A stretch of DNA of 64,000 bases from Acidobacteriota bacterium (GCA_947482665.1 CANKJK010000011.1:81293-145292), one strand, 5' to 3'. Shown: positions 1-8,283, counted from the stretch's first letter. Numbers and translations are program-made. The notes: generated by a model from the sequence alone, not told the origin.

Positions 1-11
1 CTGCATCGGCG

Positions 12-818
12 TTAGTGCAATGCCCATCCTCGCCAGACGGCCAGCAGCAGCACACAGCCGGCAACGATGCGGTACCAGGCGAAGGGAGCAAACCCGACCC
101 GGCGCACAAGGCGAAGAAAAGGTGCCACGACAAGTAGCGAGGCTACGAATGCGGAAAGGAAACCGAGGGCGATCTCGGCGGTCTGGGCTGAGAAGGGGCT
201 CGTATGCAGACCCAGAAGGTCATTCAGGAAGGCCGCCGACAGCGTGGGCACTGCCAGAAAGAACGAAAACTCGGCGGCGGCGGTTCGGTCGAGTCCCATC
301 ACCAGGCCTCCAATGATGGTGGCACCAGAACGTGAGACGCCCGGGACCACGGCCAGAGCCTGAAACAGGCCAATGCCGAAGCCCTTCATCACCGGAGTCT
401 GTTCAGCCGACGACACGACTGGCCGCAGCCGCAGCCGCTCGACAGCCAGCATCACCAGGCCTCCCAGGATGAATGCGGCCGCGATGGTGCCGGCACTGGC
501 ATAGAGAACCGTCGTCACGAACGTGCGCCCCAGCGCTCCCACCAGCAGGACGGGCAGGAATCCTGCTCCGAGCGCCAAGAGAAAGCGTCTCGCGGCCGGA
601 TCGGAGGGCAGTCCCCGGACGAGCGCCAAGACGCGCTCACGGTAGAGCCAGAGAATGGCCAGGATGGACCCGAGTTGAATCATCACCTTGAACACGTCAC
701 CAGGGTCGCGAAACCCGAGTAACTGGCCTGCCACCAGCAGGTGGGCCGTGGAGGAGATCGGGAGAAACTCCGTCAGTCCTTGCAGGACCCCCAGCAACAC
801 CGCGTCAAGGTAGTTCAC
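12..818 (-). CDS. uppP: Undecaprenyl-diphosphatase UppP (BacA)
   Basis: Integral membrane phosphatase that converts undecaprenyl pyrophosphate to the monophosphate, recycling the lipid carrier for peptidoglycan and O-antigen units. The 268-residue length is normal. The N-terminal family motif is present (LQGLTEFLPISSTAHL, about residues 13-28, including the conserved Glu), as is the second active-site motif PGVSRSG near residue 158. Several hydrophobic segments run through the rest. It is the last gene of a minus-strand run tgt-yajC-secD-secF-uppP, starting 15 bases after the secF stop, so co-transcription is likely. Identification is secure. Confidence 0.96.
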   Translation of the reverse strand: MNYLDAVLLGVLQGLTEFLPISSTAHLLVAGQLLGFRDPGDVFKVMIQLGSILAILWLYRERVLALVRGLPSDPAARRFLLALGAGFLPVLLVGALGRTFVTTVLYASAGTIAAAFILGGLVMLAVERLRLRPVVSSAEQTPVMKGFGIGLFQALAVVPGVSRSGATIIGGLVMGLDRTAAAEFSFFLAVPTLSAAFLNDLLGLHTSPFSAQTAEIALGFLSAFVASLLVVAPFLRLVRRVGFAPFAWYRIVAGCVLLLAVWRGWALH

Positions 819-833
819 GGGAGGCGAGGCGCC

Positions 834-1817
834 TCAGGCGTTCGCCTTGCGAGCCTGCTTGCCGCGTCGCGCCGGTGCAGACTCCGCGGCGGTCGCCGTC
901 GCCGGGAGCGGCGTCCGGCCCTGCCAGAGAGTCACAATCGCCGCAGCCACGAACACGCTGGAGTACGTGCCGGTGATGATGCCGACCACCATGGTGAAGG
1001 CAAATCCGCTGAGCACTTCCCCGCCAAACAGCAGCAAGGCGATGGCCGAGAGGAGCGCCGTGCCGGCCGTGATGATGGTGCGGCTCAGCGTCTGGTTGAT
1101 GGAGGCGTTGACGACCTCCGCCAGCGACATCCGACGGTTCGCGCGGAGGTTCTCCCGCACGCGGTCGAAGATCACAATCGTGTCGTTGGTGGAGTACCCA
1201 GTCACCGTGAGAATTGCGGCAATCACGTTCAGGGTGATGTCGTAATGGAAGAAAGCCAGAAAGGCCATCGTCACGAGAATGTCGTGAATGGTGGCGACGA
1301 CCGCACCGACGGCGAACGAGAACTGGAAGCGGAACGCAATGTAGGCCAGGATGCCGACCAGGGAAGCGAGAAACGCGTAGATCCCCTTTTCCGTCAGCTC
1401 ACGCCCCACCGAGGGACCGACGATCTCTGTCCCGATGACCTTGAACTGGCCAAGGCCGCCCTTGTGGAGCGCGTCCTCGGTCACCTTGGCGGTTGAGCCC
1501 AGCGAGCCACCGGCCTCAGCGCCCACCTGCGGCACCCGGACCATCACCTGGCGCTGGCCTGGATCGCCGTAGGACTGCACCATGATGTTCTGGCCGCCCC
1601 CTGGGAAGTTCTTGTCGAGCGCCGACCGGACGGCCTCGACCGAAGGGTTCTGGTCGAACTGCGCGATGATGGCCGTGCCACCCGCGAATTCAATTCCCTT
1701 CGAAAGCCCCTGCGTCGCCACGACGCCAAGGCCGGCCAGAATGACCACCCACGACAGCACGATCGCGTGCCACCGCCAGCGGAGAAAATCAATCGAGGTG
1801 TTGTGCAGAATCTGCAT
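834..1817 (-). CDS. secF: Protein translocase subunit SecF
   Basis: Inner-membrane RND-type accessory subunit that, with SecD, uses the proton-motive force to help complete SecYEG export. The 327-residue protein has a first transmembrane helix near residues 20-38, the family motif GIEFAGGT at about 36-43, a periplasmic domain, then five membrane segments ending with the FDRVRENLR signature near residue 217. The C-terminus is a basic tail (RRGKQARKANA). It begins 9 bases after secD in the usual yajC-secD-secF order, and the two products form one functional unit. Confidence 0.96.
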   Translation of the reverse strand: MQILHNTSIDFLRWRWHAIVLSWVVILAGLGVVATQGLSKGIEFAGGTAIIAQFDQNPSVEAVRSALDKNFPGGGQNIMVQSYGDPGQRQVMVRVPQVGAEAGGSLGSTAKVTEDALHKGGLGQFKVIGTEIVGPSVGRELTEKGIYAFLASLVGILAYIAFRFQFSFAVGAVVATIHDILVTMAFLAFFHYDITLNVIAAILTVTGYSTNDTIVIFDRVRENLRANRRMSLAEVVNASINQTLSRTIITAGTALLSAIALLLFGGEVLSGFAFTMVVGIITGTYSSVFVAAAIVTLWQGRTPLPATATAAESAPARRGKQARKANA

Positions 1818-1826
1818 CGGCGACCC

Positions 1827-3422
1827 TTAGATCGAGAGCGTCGTCGCCTGACGGCGGCGCGAGAGCTCGAATTCAAACAACGTCTTGGACACAAACGTTG
1901 ACGTGAACAGATTCGACAGCAGGCCGATGGAGAGCGTCACGGCGAAGCCGCGGATCGGACCCGTGCCGAACTGAAAGAGGAAGGCCGCGGCGATCAGGGC
2001 CGAGATGTGCGTGTCCAGCAGCGTGAGGAAGACACGTCCAAACCCGGCATTGATCGACGCACGCACACCGCGCTGCGCGGCCAGTTCTTCCTTGATGCGC
2101 TCGAAGATGAGCACGTTGGAATCCACGCCGATGCCCATGGTCAGCACGAAACCGGCGATACCAGGCAGGGTCATCACGGCGCCGATGTACGCCATCAGCC
2201 CCAGCAGGATGATCAGGTTGAACAGCAGCGCGATGACCGCGTTCACCCCGGACAGACGGTAGTAGAAGAGCATGAAGAGGACGATGAGCGCCAGGCCCAC
2301 GGCCGACGCAATCACGCCTGAGCGAATCGAATCCGCGCCAAGGCTCGGCCCGATCGACCGCTCCTCGAGATAGGTCAGTGAGGCTGGGAGCGCACCGGAC
2401 CGGAGCACGAGCGACAGGTCCTGTGCCTCCTGCTGGGTGAAGCTGCCGGTGATACGGCCCTGATCAGTGATCCGGCTCTCAATCGTGGGCGCCGAAAACA
2501 CCCGGCTGTCGAGCACGATGGCCAGCTGACGACCGATGTTGGACGAGGTGGCACTACCGAACTTGCGCGCGCCGTCCTGGTTCAACGTAAAGCTGACGGC
2601 TGGCTGGTTGTTCTCGTCGAGCGTGGGCCGGGCATTCCGCAGGTCTCGCCCCGTGACCGCGGCAACCTTCCGGGTCATGTAGTAGACCGTGGCGCCGGCG
2701 CTGCCCGGAGCGCTGGAGTTGCCTGGGATTACTTCCATGCCCTGGGGAGCCTGACCGCCTGGGGCCAGGTCTTCCTTGGCGGAGGCGGGCCCCTGCTCAA
2801 CGATCTTCAGTTCCAACATCCCGGGAGATCCGATGATGGACTTGGCCCGTTCGACGTCGGTAACGCCTGGCAACTGCACAAGGATTTGGTCGCCGTTCTG
2901 GCCCTGCTGCGCAATGCTCGGCTCGGCCACACCCAGTTCATTGACGCGGCGTTCGATGGTCTGGCGCGCCTGCACCACAGCCTCATCCCGCAGCTGCTTC
3001 TGGATGTTCGGCTTCATGGTGAACAGGTAGGACCCACCCGAGCCGGAACTCCGGTCGAAATTGGCCTGCACGTCGTTGGCAGCCTGCTGGAAGGCCTGCG
3101 CCTGTGTCGGCTGCACGCCGTCCACCTTGAACTGCGTGGGACCCTGGGTCGCGATCACGCTGGTCGCAATCGAGGCCTTGGTCAGCGTCTCCCGGAGGCG
3201 CTCCATCTCGCCTTCGGTTTCGACGCGCAGGGCATCGTCCGTCTGCACTCGCAGGACGAGGTGCACGCCGCCCTTCAGGTCGAGCCCGAGCTTGAGCTGC
3301 AGGCGCTCGAGCGCCCCAGGCACAGGCAGTTTCAACGACGGGGCCGCGATCGGGTAGACGCCGACAACGGCGAATACCACGAGCGTGACCAGACTAATAA
3401 TCAGCTTCCAGCGAAGACTCAT
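1827..3422 (-). CDS. secD: Protein translocase subunit SecD
   Basis: Partner of SecF in the proton-driven SecDF export motor. The 531-residue protein has an N-terminal membrane anchor, the LGLDLKGGVHLVLRV motif near residues 45-59, a large periplasmic region (about 60-360) and a C-terminal block of membrane helices with GIGVDSNVLIFERIKEEL near residue 432. A glycine/proline-rich insertion around residues 215-245 looks lineage-specific. The start lies 5 bases downstream of the yajC stop and the stop 9 bases before secF, so this is a tight operon. Confidence 0.96.
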   Translation of the reverse strand: MSLRWKLIISLVTLVVFAVVGVYPIAAPSLKLPVPGALERLQLKLGLDLKGGVHLVLRVQTDDALRVETEGEMERLRETLTKASIATSVIATQGPTQFKVDGVQPTQAQAFQQAANDVQANFDRSSGSGGSYLFTMKPNIQKQLRDEAVVQARQTIERRVNELGVAEPSIAQQGQNGDQILVQLPGVTDVERAKSIIGSPGMLELKIVEQGPASAKEDLAPGGQAPQGMEVIPGNSSAPGSAGATVYYMTRKVAAVTGRDLRNARPTLDENNQPAVSFTLNQDGARKFGSATSSNIGRQLAIVLDSRVFSAPTIESRITDQGRITGSFTQQEAQDLSLVLRSGALPASLTYLEERSIGPSLGADSIRSGVIASAVGLALIVLFMLFYYRLSGVNAVIALLFNLIILLGLMAYIGAVMTLPGIAGFVLTMGIGVDSNVLIFERIKEELAAQRGVRASINAGFGRVFLTLLDTHISALIAAAFLFQFGTGPIRGFAVTLSIGLLSNLFTSTFVSKTLFEFELSRRRQATTLSI

Positions 3423-3427
3423 AACGG

Positions 3428-3766
3428 CTATCCGTTGGCCCCGGGTTCCGGAACCACGCGCTCCTGTCCTTGATAACCCACGACGGCGTTGCGCGAGACA
3501 TCGACCCTGACGCGCTCCGCAATCTGCAACTGCAGGCGGTCGTCCTCAATCTTAGTGATGGTGCCGAAGATGCCACCGGTTGTCACCACCCGGTCGCCGA
3601 CCTTCAACGTCGCCAGAAATTCCTGGACCTTCTTCTGCCGCCGACGCATCGGCATCAGCAACACGAAATAGAAGATGCCGAGGATCAGCGCCGCCGGCAG
3701 CAGCCCGAGCAGAGGGTTACCGCCTTGCGGGGCTGCCATCGCCAGGACAAAGTCGGAGTTCACCAT
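3428..3766 (-). CDS. yajC: Sec translocon accessory protein YajC
   Basis: Small single-pass membrane protein associated with SecDF. From the ATG at 3766 it is 112 residues and begins MVNSDFVLAMAAPQGG, which matches usual YajC N-termini. A hydrophobic helix (LLPAALILGIFYFVLL) is followed by the typical basic stretch PMRRRQKKVQEFL and a small soluble domain (LKVGDRVVTTGGIFGTI). A longer reading frame could start at a GTG at 3805 that overlaps the tgt stop; the homology pattern favours 3766, but neither site has a strong Shine-Dalgarno sequence. Confidence 0.9.
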   Translation of the reverse strand: MVNSDFVLAMAAPQGGNPLLGLLPAALILGIFYFVLLMPMRRRQKKVQEFLATLKVGDRVVTTGGIFGTITKIEDDRLQLQIAERVRVDVSRNAVVGYQGQERVVPEPGANG

Positions 3767-3801
3767 CGATCTCATTCTGGGTATACCGGGCACGTTCCCG
3801 G

Positions 3802-4959
3802 TCACGCTTCAGACAGCGGGCCCGAAACCGACGCGAGAAACTCCTGCTTGAATTTTTCGAACGACCGAAGCGCTATAGCGTCCCTGATCCTCCGCATGGT
3901 GTCAAGGTAGAAGGTCAGGTTATGCAACGTGTTAAGGGTGCTCGCGGTCATCTCGCCATTGGTGAACAGGTGCCGCAGATAGGCCCTGGAATGGTGCCGG
4001 CACGTATAGCACCCGCACGCCGGATCCACGGGCGATTCATCGAAGGCGAATCGGGCGTTCCGGATATTGAGGCGTCCCCGGCTGGTGAACAGCTGCCCAT
4101 TGCGGGCATTCCGGGTGGGCATCACGCAGTCGAACATGTCGACGCCCCGGCCGACCGCTTCCACCAGATCTTCCGGGGTTCCGGCGCCCATCAGGTAGCG
4201 GGGCTGGTCGACGGGCAGCCGGGCTGCCGTTTCTCCGACCACGTGATACATCTCCTGGGAGGGCTCTCCGACGCTCAAGCCCCCGATCGCGTAGCCCTCG
4301 AAGCCAATGTCCAGCGTCGAGTCCACGCTTTCCCGCCTGAGCGCGTCAAACGTGCCGCCCTGAATGATGCCGAACTGGGCCTGTCCCGGATTCACGGCCG
4401 GGCCACCCTGCTCCCGGAACTGCAGCAGCCGCTCCCGGCACCGACGCGCCCACCGGACCGAACGCCGCAGGGACTGGGCGGCACGCTCCTCGGTCGCAGG
4501 AAAGGCCAGGCACTCATCGAGCACCATGGCGATATCGGACCCGAGCCGGGCCTGCGCTTCGACCGCCCGCTCCGGCGTCAGCAGGTGAAGCGACCCGTCC
4601 AGGTGGGAGCGGAACTGCGCGCCCTCCTCCCGGACGACACAGCGATCGCCGAGACTGAATATCTGGAAGCCCCCGCTGTCGGTCAGCATCGGCCGTTGCC
4701 ACCCGATGAACCGGTGCAGGCCCCCAAGGCGCTCGACGGCTTCGTCGCCGGGCCGCAGGAAGAGGTGGTAGGTGTTCCCGAGGATGATCGTGGCGCCCGC
4801 ATCGATCAATTCCTGGTGCCGGAGCGCCTTGACCGCACCGCGGGTGCCCACCGGCATGAAGACAGGCGTCTCGACCCGGCCATGGGGCGTCTCCATCCAG
4901 CCGGTGCGTGCGGCGCCGTCCTGAGCAGTAACGTGGAATGTGAACACGGCGTGAGTCAC
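3802..4959 (-). CDS. tgt: Queuine tRNA-ribosyltransferase Tgt
   Basis: Exchanges guanine-34 of GU(N)-anticodon tRNAs for the queuosine precursor preQ1. The 385-residue protein shows the catalytic-Asp region TDSGGFQIFSL (near residue 93), QGGTFDALRRES, GGLSVGEPSQEM, the nucleophile region DMFDCVMPTRNARNG and the C-terminal zinc site CGCYTCRHHSRAYLRHLF. The predicted GTG start is only 18 bases from the divergent ddl start. tgt next to yajC-secD-secF is a very common bacterial arrangement. Confidence 0.96.
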   Translation of the reverse strand: MTHAVFTFHVTAQDGAARTGWMETPHGRVETPVFMPVGTRGAVKALRHQELIDAGATIILGNTYHLFLRPGDEAVERLGGLHRFIGWQRPMLTDSGGFQIFSLGDRCVVREEGAQFRSHLDGSLHLLTPERAVEAQARLGSDIAMVLDECLAFPATEERAAQSLRRSVRWARRCRERLLQFREQGGPAVNPGQAQFGIIQGGTFDALRRESVDSTLDIGFEGYAIGGLSVGEPSQEMYHVVGETAARLPVDQPRYLMGAGTPEDLVEAVGRGVDMFDCVMPTRNARNGQLFTSRGRLNIRNARFAFDESPVDPACGCYTCRHHSRAYLRHLFTNGEMTASTLNTLHNLTFYLDTMRRIRDAIALRSFEKFKQEFLASVSGPLSEA

Positions 4960-4977
4960 TTATATTAGTGGCCACAC
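4960..4977. promoter_or_regulatory. Very short divergent tgt/ddl spacer with AT-rich -10-like core
   Basis: The whole gap between the divergent GTG starts of tgt and ddl is 18 bases. It contains TATATT at 4961-4966, the only AT-rich stretch nearby. Read on the plus strand it is a -10-like box whose start site would fall about 5 bases before the ddl GTG, and ddl has no Shine-Dalgarno sequence, so a leaderless ddl mRNA is plausible. On the minus strand the overlapping TAATAT would place initiation inside tgt, so tgt probably uses a promoter within ddl or a later start. This is inference from spacing. Confidence 0.4.
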
Positions 4978-6141
4978 GTGAAACGACTGCGAGTTGGCGT
5001 CATCTACGGTGGACGTTCCGGCGAACACGAGGTCTCCGTCGCCTCGGCCGCGTCCATCCTGAAGCATCTAGACCGGGAACGGTATGAACCGGTCGCGATC
5101 CGTATCGACAAGGACGGGCGCTGGCAACTGCCTGACAGGACGCCGACGGCCGTCTCGGCCTCGGAGGTCCTGGAGCAGGCACGGACCCTGACCTCCCGCG
5201 CCGGTCGGCACGACCGCGAGACGCTCATGCTCGCGCGCCCGGGCGAGGATGTCCTCCTGACCATCGAGCACGGGACGGCGCCAGGCGGCGACGCCCCCAA
5301 TGGCGCCGTGGTCCATGCGCTGGGCCTCGATGTCATGTTCCCGGTCCTGCATGGCCCGTACGGCGAAGACGGCACGGTCCAGGGCCTCCTGGAACTGGCC
5401 AACATCCCCTACGTCGGCCCAAGCGTCCTCGGCGCCGCCGTGGGCATGGACAAGGGCGTCATGAAGACGCTGTTCGCCGCGCGTGGCCTGCCGCAGGCGA
5501 AGTATCTGGTGATCCTGAAGCGCGAGTGGGAGACCTCACCGGACGTGGTGCGGGACCGCGTCGTCCAGACGCTGGGACTCCCCGTCTTCGTCAAGCCTGC
5601 CAATCTCGGATCCAGCGTCGGTATCTCCAAAGCCCACACCGAGGCGGAACTGGGACCGGCCATCGAACTGGCGGCGTCGTTTGACCGGAAGATCGTGATC
5701 GAGCAGGCCGTGCCGGAGGCGCGCGAGATCGAGTGCGCCGTCCTCGGCAACGACGACCCGATCGCCTCAGTGCCCGGCGAGATTGTGCCTGCCCACGAGT
5801 TCTATGACTACAACGCGAAGTACCTGGACAGCAGTTCGAATCTGCTGATTCCCGCCCCGTTGACCGACGCACAGCGGGCGAAGATCCAGCACTTGTCGCT
5901 CGAGGCGTATCGCGCCGTGGAGGGCGCCGGGATGGCGCGGGTCGACTTCCTCATGGATCGCAAGCGCGGCAAGATCTTCCTGAATGAGGTCAACACGATC
6001 CCCGGATTCACGACGGTGAGCATGTACCCCAAGCTGTGGGAAGCCACCGGACTCAGTTACCCGGCGCTGCTCGACCGGCTGATCGCACTCGCGTTGGAAC
6101 GGCACGCAGAGAAACAGCAGCTGCGTACGAGCATCACGTGA
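4978..6141 (+). CDS. ddl: D-alanine--D-alanine ligase
   Basis: ATP-grasp ligase making the D-Ala-D-Ala dipeptide for peptidoglycan precursors in the cytoplasm. The 387-residue protein starts at a GTG and shows the N-terminal motif GGRSGEHEVSVASA, HGPYGEDGTVQGLLEL, the ATP-binding lysine region FVKPANLGSSVGISKA and the metal-binding C-terminal motif FLNEVNTIPGFT. It belongs to the longer Ddl subfamily. It overlaps the next gene by 4 bases (GTGA) and is divergent from tgt. Confidence 0.95.
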   Translation: MKRLRVGVIYGGRSGEHEVSVASAASILKHLDRERYEPVAIRIDKDGRWQLPDRTPTAVSASEVLEQARTLTSRAGRHDRETLMLARPGEDVLLTIEHGTAPGGDAPNGAVVHALGLDVMFPVLHGPYGEDGTVQGLLELANIPYVGPSVLGAAVGMDKGVMKTLFAARGLPQAKYLVILKREWETSPDVVRDRVVQTLGLPVFVKPANLGSSVGISKAHTEAELGPAIELAASFDRKIVIEQAVPEAREIECAVLGNDDPIASVPGEIVPAHEFYDYNAKYLDSSSNLLIPAPLTDAQRAKIQHLSLEAYRAVEGAGMARVDFLMDRKRGKIFLNEVNTIPGFTTVSMYPKLWEATGLSYPALLDRLIALALERHAEKQQLRTSIT

Positions 6142-7673
6142 ACAGGGGCTGCCGGCGACTCCTGGCCGGGGCCTGTGCCGTCTGGCTCGTGGTCCACGGC
6201 GTGGCGGGTGCTGCGCCGGCTAAGGGCCTGACAGGCGGGACCAAGGTCCGAGAGGCGTACGATGCCATTCTCGCCGGGCGCTTCGATGAGTGGGGCGCCA
6301 TCGCCGCCGCCACCTGCCCCCCGGCTCCCGTCCAGGTGTGTCAGGCGCTGGAACTCGCCGCGCTGTGGTGGCAGATCCAGAGTGATCCGAACAACCGCGC
6401 ACTCGATGCCAGGTTCCTCGAGAAGGCCAATGCGGCCGTCGGAGACATGGAGGCCTGGACTGTTCGAGAGCCAGAACGCGCGGAAGCGTGGTTCTACCGC
6501 GGGGCTGCCTACGGCGCCCGCGCCCAATGGCGAGTGCTGCGCGGCGAACGCCTCGCCGCCGCTCGTGACGGCAAGCGGATCAAGGACGCCCTCGAGCGGG
6601 CCCTGGCGATCGACCCGGGCATGCACGATGCCTGGTTCGGCATCGGCCTGTACCACTACTACGCCGATGTCGCGCCCGCCGCAGCCAAGATGCTGCGCTT
6701 CCTGCTCTTCCTTCCCGGCGGCGACCGGAAACAGGGACTGGCCGAGATGCGGCGCGCCCGGGACAACGGGGCGTTGCTCCGAGGGGAAATCGACTACCAG
6801 CTGCACGTGCTCGACCTGTGGTACGAACACAATCCCCAGCACGCGCTGGAACTGCTCGAGGGGCTGCGGCGACAGTATCCAACCAACGCCCACTTCAGCC
6901 AGGTGATTGCGGAGGTTCAGGACACGTATCTCCACGACGCCGCGGGGAGTCTCCGCTCGTGGCGTGCCCTCGCGGAATCCGCCAGGGCCGGCCGCGTCCG
7001 CCAAGGGCCCATGGCGCTCGCCACGGCTCGCCTTGGCATGGCGGTCCAACTTGATCGACTGTTTGAGACAGATCTCGCCATCACCGAACTGCGAGGCCTG
7101 ATCGCCAGCCGGCCCGACGCGCCGGCTGGCATCGTCCCGCGAGCCCGGTTGCTGCTCGCCGATGGGCTGAACCGGATGGGACTCCGCGCCGAAGCCGACG
7201 CGGAGTACCGAGCCGTGTTGGCTGTCTCACCCGAGGGTGATCTGGCGAACCGTGCACGCGCCGGACTGAAGAATGCACCGGCCACCGATCTCGCGACGGC
7301 CTATCGCGCTTCACTCCAGGGCTGGCGCGCCCTTGAACAGGGCGACCTGCGGACGGCCGAGCCACTCATCGCGCACTCAATCGCACTTCGTCCCGCCGAC
7401 CCGGTGTTCCGATACAGGGAGGCCCGGCTGCGTCTCGCCCTGCACGACGACACCGCTGCGCTGACGATTCTCTCGCGCGTGCTCGCGATGCGTCCCGACT
7501 CGGCGCCCACCCTCTACGCGGCCGCGTGCGTCGACGCCGGCGCCATTGCGGAGCGACAAGGCGACGCGGCACGCGCGAGCGAGTTCTATCGCCGAGCGGA
7601 AGGGACCTTCGGCGCGGACACGCGCACCATCGCTGATGCGAAACGCGCGCGCGAACGTCTGCGCGTACCGTAG
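6138..7673 (+). CDS. Exported TPR-repeat protein, function unknown
   Basis: About 511 residues from a GTG at 6138 that overlaps the ddl stop; the open frame continues upstream but only inside ddl. This start gives a signal peptide (basic MNRGCRR, hydrophobic core, then GVAGAAPA). The rest is alpha-helical with tetratricopeptide-like repeats: LERALAIDPGMHDAWFGIGLYHYY near residue 155, a central block, and clear C-terminal repeats (EPLIAHSIALRPADPVFRYREA and a following pair). No enzymatic motif is seen. A role as a periplasmic scaffold is inferred from the fold only. Confidence 0.75.
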   Translation: MNRGCRRLLAGACAVWLVVHGVAGAAPAKGLTGGTKVREAYDAILAGRFDEWGAIAAATCPPAPVQVCQALELAALWWQIQSDPNNRALDARFLEKANAAVGDMEAWTVREPERAEAWFYRGAAYGARAQWRVLRGERLAAARDGKRIKDALERALAIDPGMHDAWFGIGLYHYYADVAPAAAKMLRFLLFLPGGDRKQGLAEMRRARDNGALLRGEIDYQLHVLDLWYEHNPQHALELLEGLRRQYPTNAHFSQVIAEVQDTYLHDAAGSLRSWRALAESARAGRVRQGPMALATARLGMAVQLDRLFETDLAITELRGLIASRPDAPAGIVPRARLLLADGLNRMGLRAEADAEYRAVLAVSPEGDLANRARAGLKNAPATDLATAYRASLQGWRALEQGDLRTAEPLIAHSIALRPADPVFRYREARLRLALHDDTAALTILSRVLAMRPDSAPTLYAAACVDAGAIAERQGDAARASEFYRRAEGTFGADTRTIADAKRARERLRVP

Positions 7674-7766
7674 GAGCGCCGCGCCGCGCGCCCCGACTTG
7701 ACACCCGTATTGCGATTGGGCGTGGCGGAGTCCGCGAAGTTTTTGACAACCTGCTCGCTTTTGTGC

Positions 7767-7796
7767 TTGACAGCGCTCTGAGGTCGCCCGTAATCT
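7767..7796 (+). promoter_or_regulatory. Predicted sigma-70-type promoter for the 17-aa micro-gene
   Basis: TTGACA at 7767-7772 and TAATCT at 7791-7796 are separated by 18 bases, a near-consensus housekeeping promoter. Initiation would be near 7803, giving a leader of about 86 nt and a transcript of about 190 nt ending at the terminator at 7959-7991. Two more perfect TTGACA hexamers lie upstream (7698-7703 and 7743-7748) but have no convincing -10 box. Confidence 0.7.
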
Positions 7797-7802
7797 ACAT
7801 CT

Positions 7803-7888
7803 GGTATGAGGGCTGCTGGCTCAGCCCACCAATAGTGACAGGTCATGTGGCCTGTCAAGGCTGGGCCACAACAACCGAGGAGAACACA
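7803..7888 (+). promoter_or_regulatory. Structured 5' leader with mutually exclusive hairpins
   Basis: Three short perfect inverted repeats lie between the predicted start site and the micro-gene. They are GGGCTG/CAGCCC (7810-7815 with 7822-7827), TGACAGG/CCTGTCA (7836-7842 with 7851-7857) and TGTGGCC/GGCCACA (7846-7852 with 7864-7870). The last two share bases 7851-7852 and are interleaved, so they cannot form together. The Shine-Dalgarno GAGGAGA (7877-7883) follows directly. This resembles a switching leader, or the body of a small RNA that also carries a tiny ORF. No known riboswitch class was recognised. Confidence 0.5.
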
Positions 7889-7942
7889 ATGGCGAAGAAG
7901 GCTGCCAAGGGCGCCAAGAAGAAGGCCGCGAAGAAGCGGTAG
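7889..7942 (+). CDS. 17-residue Lys/Ala-rich micropeptide
   Basis: The reading frame encodes MAKKAAKGAKKKAAKKR, over half lysine or arginine. It has a strong ribosome-binding site (GAGGAGA, 6 bases before the ATG), an upstream near-consensus promoter and an immediate downstream intrinsic terminator, so it looks like a complete gene. The composition resembles the AKKA-type tails of bacterial histone H1-like and HU-extension proteins, which bind nucleic acid; whether a peptide this short does so is inference. A related 26-residue gene follows at 8131. Confidence 0.65.
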   Translation: MAKKAAKGAKKKAAKKR

Positions 7943-7958
7943 TTCTTCATGAAGCCTT

Positions 7959-7991
7959 GGGGGTGCTCACACCGAGCACCCCCTTTTTTTT
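7959..7991 (+). terminator. Intrinsic terminator
   Basis: A perfect 10-bp stem, GGGGGTGCTC (7959-7968) with GAGCACCCCC (7974-7983), has a 5-base loop and is followed by eight T residues (7984-7991). It sits 16 bases after the stop of the 17-residue micro-gene and should end its transcript. Confidence 0.93.
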
Positions 7992-8002
7992 AGTTCGTAA
8001 CT

Positions 8003-8025
8003 TGCCCGTGACGTGGTCACGGGCA
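8003..8025 (+). promoter_or_regulatory. Perfect 10-bp inverted repeat upstream of the second micro-gene
   Basis: TGCCCGTGAC (8003-8012) and GTCACGGGCA (8016-8025) flank a 3-base GTG centre. There is no T-tract, so it is not a standard terminator; it could be a DNA operator or the first hairpin of a leader RNA. A second small hairpin, GTGGA/TCCAC, lies at 8092-8108. No -35/-10 pair for the downstream gene was identified between 7992 and 8130. Confidence 0.45.
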
Positions 8026-8130
8026 CACAGACGCGAACCAGCAGGATCCACAACCGACGTGCCTCACGGCAGTCTGACGGACGATCACTGAGTGGACGCG
8101 CAATCCACACTGCGAAAGGGGGGATTCCAC

Positions 8131-8211
8131 ATGGCAAAGAAGGCAGCAAAGAAGGCGGTCAAGAAGACGGCCAAGAAGAAGGCAGCCAAGAAGACGGCCA
8201 AGAAGCGGTAG
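8131..8211 (+). CDS. 26-residue Lys/Ala/Thr-rich micropeptide
   Basis: A 26-codon frame starting MAKKAAKKAVKKTAKK and continuing with the same AKK(T/A) pattern to a final KKR. About half the residues are lysine and none are acidic or aromatic. The first six residues are identical to those of the 17-residue peptide upstream, so the two look like duplicates of one family. A purine-rich AAAGGGGGG (8115-8123) precedes the ATG by about 7 bases and a terminator follows at 8229. Likely a nucleic-acid-binding peptide by composition; no function is established. Confidence 0.65.
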   Translation: MAKKAAKKAVKKTAKKKAAKKTAKKR

Positions 8212-8228
8212 TTTCTGCCGTGCCTTGT

Positions 8229-8272
8229 GGCGCGAGGGGCGCCGGTCACCCGGCCCTCTTGCGCCGCCTTTT
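8229..8272 (+). terminator. Intrinsic terminator-like hairpin
   Basis: GGCGCGAGGGGCGCCGG (8229-8245) pairs imperfectly with CCGGCCCTCTTGCGCC (8250-8265) and a short T-rich tail (CCTTTTA) follows. It lies 17 bases after the 26-residue micro-gene and just before the end of the convergent PPIase gene, so it may serve both directions. Confidence 0.7.
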
Positions 8273-8283
8273 ACGTCTCCAGC

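Noticed and set aside
7698..7748. Two more TTGACA boxes as separate promoters
   Set aside because: No -10 hexamer lies 16-18 bases downstream of either.
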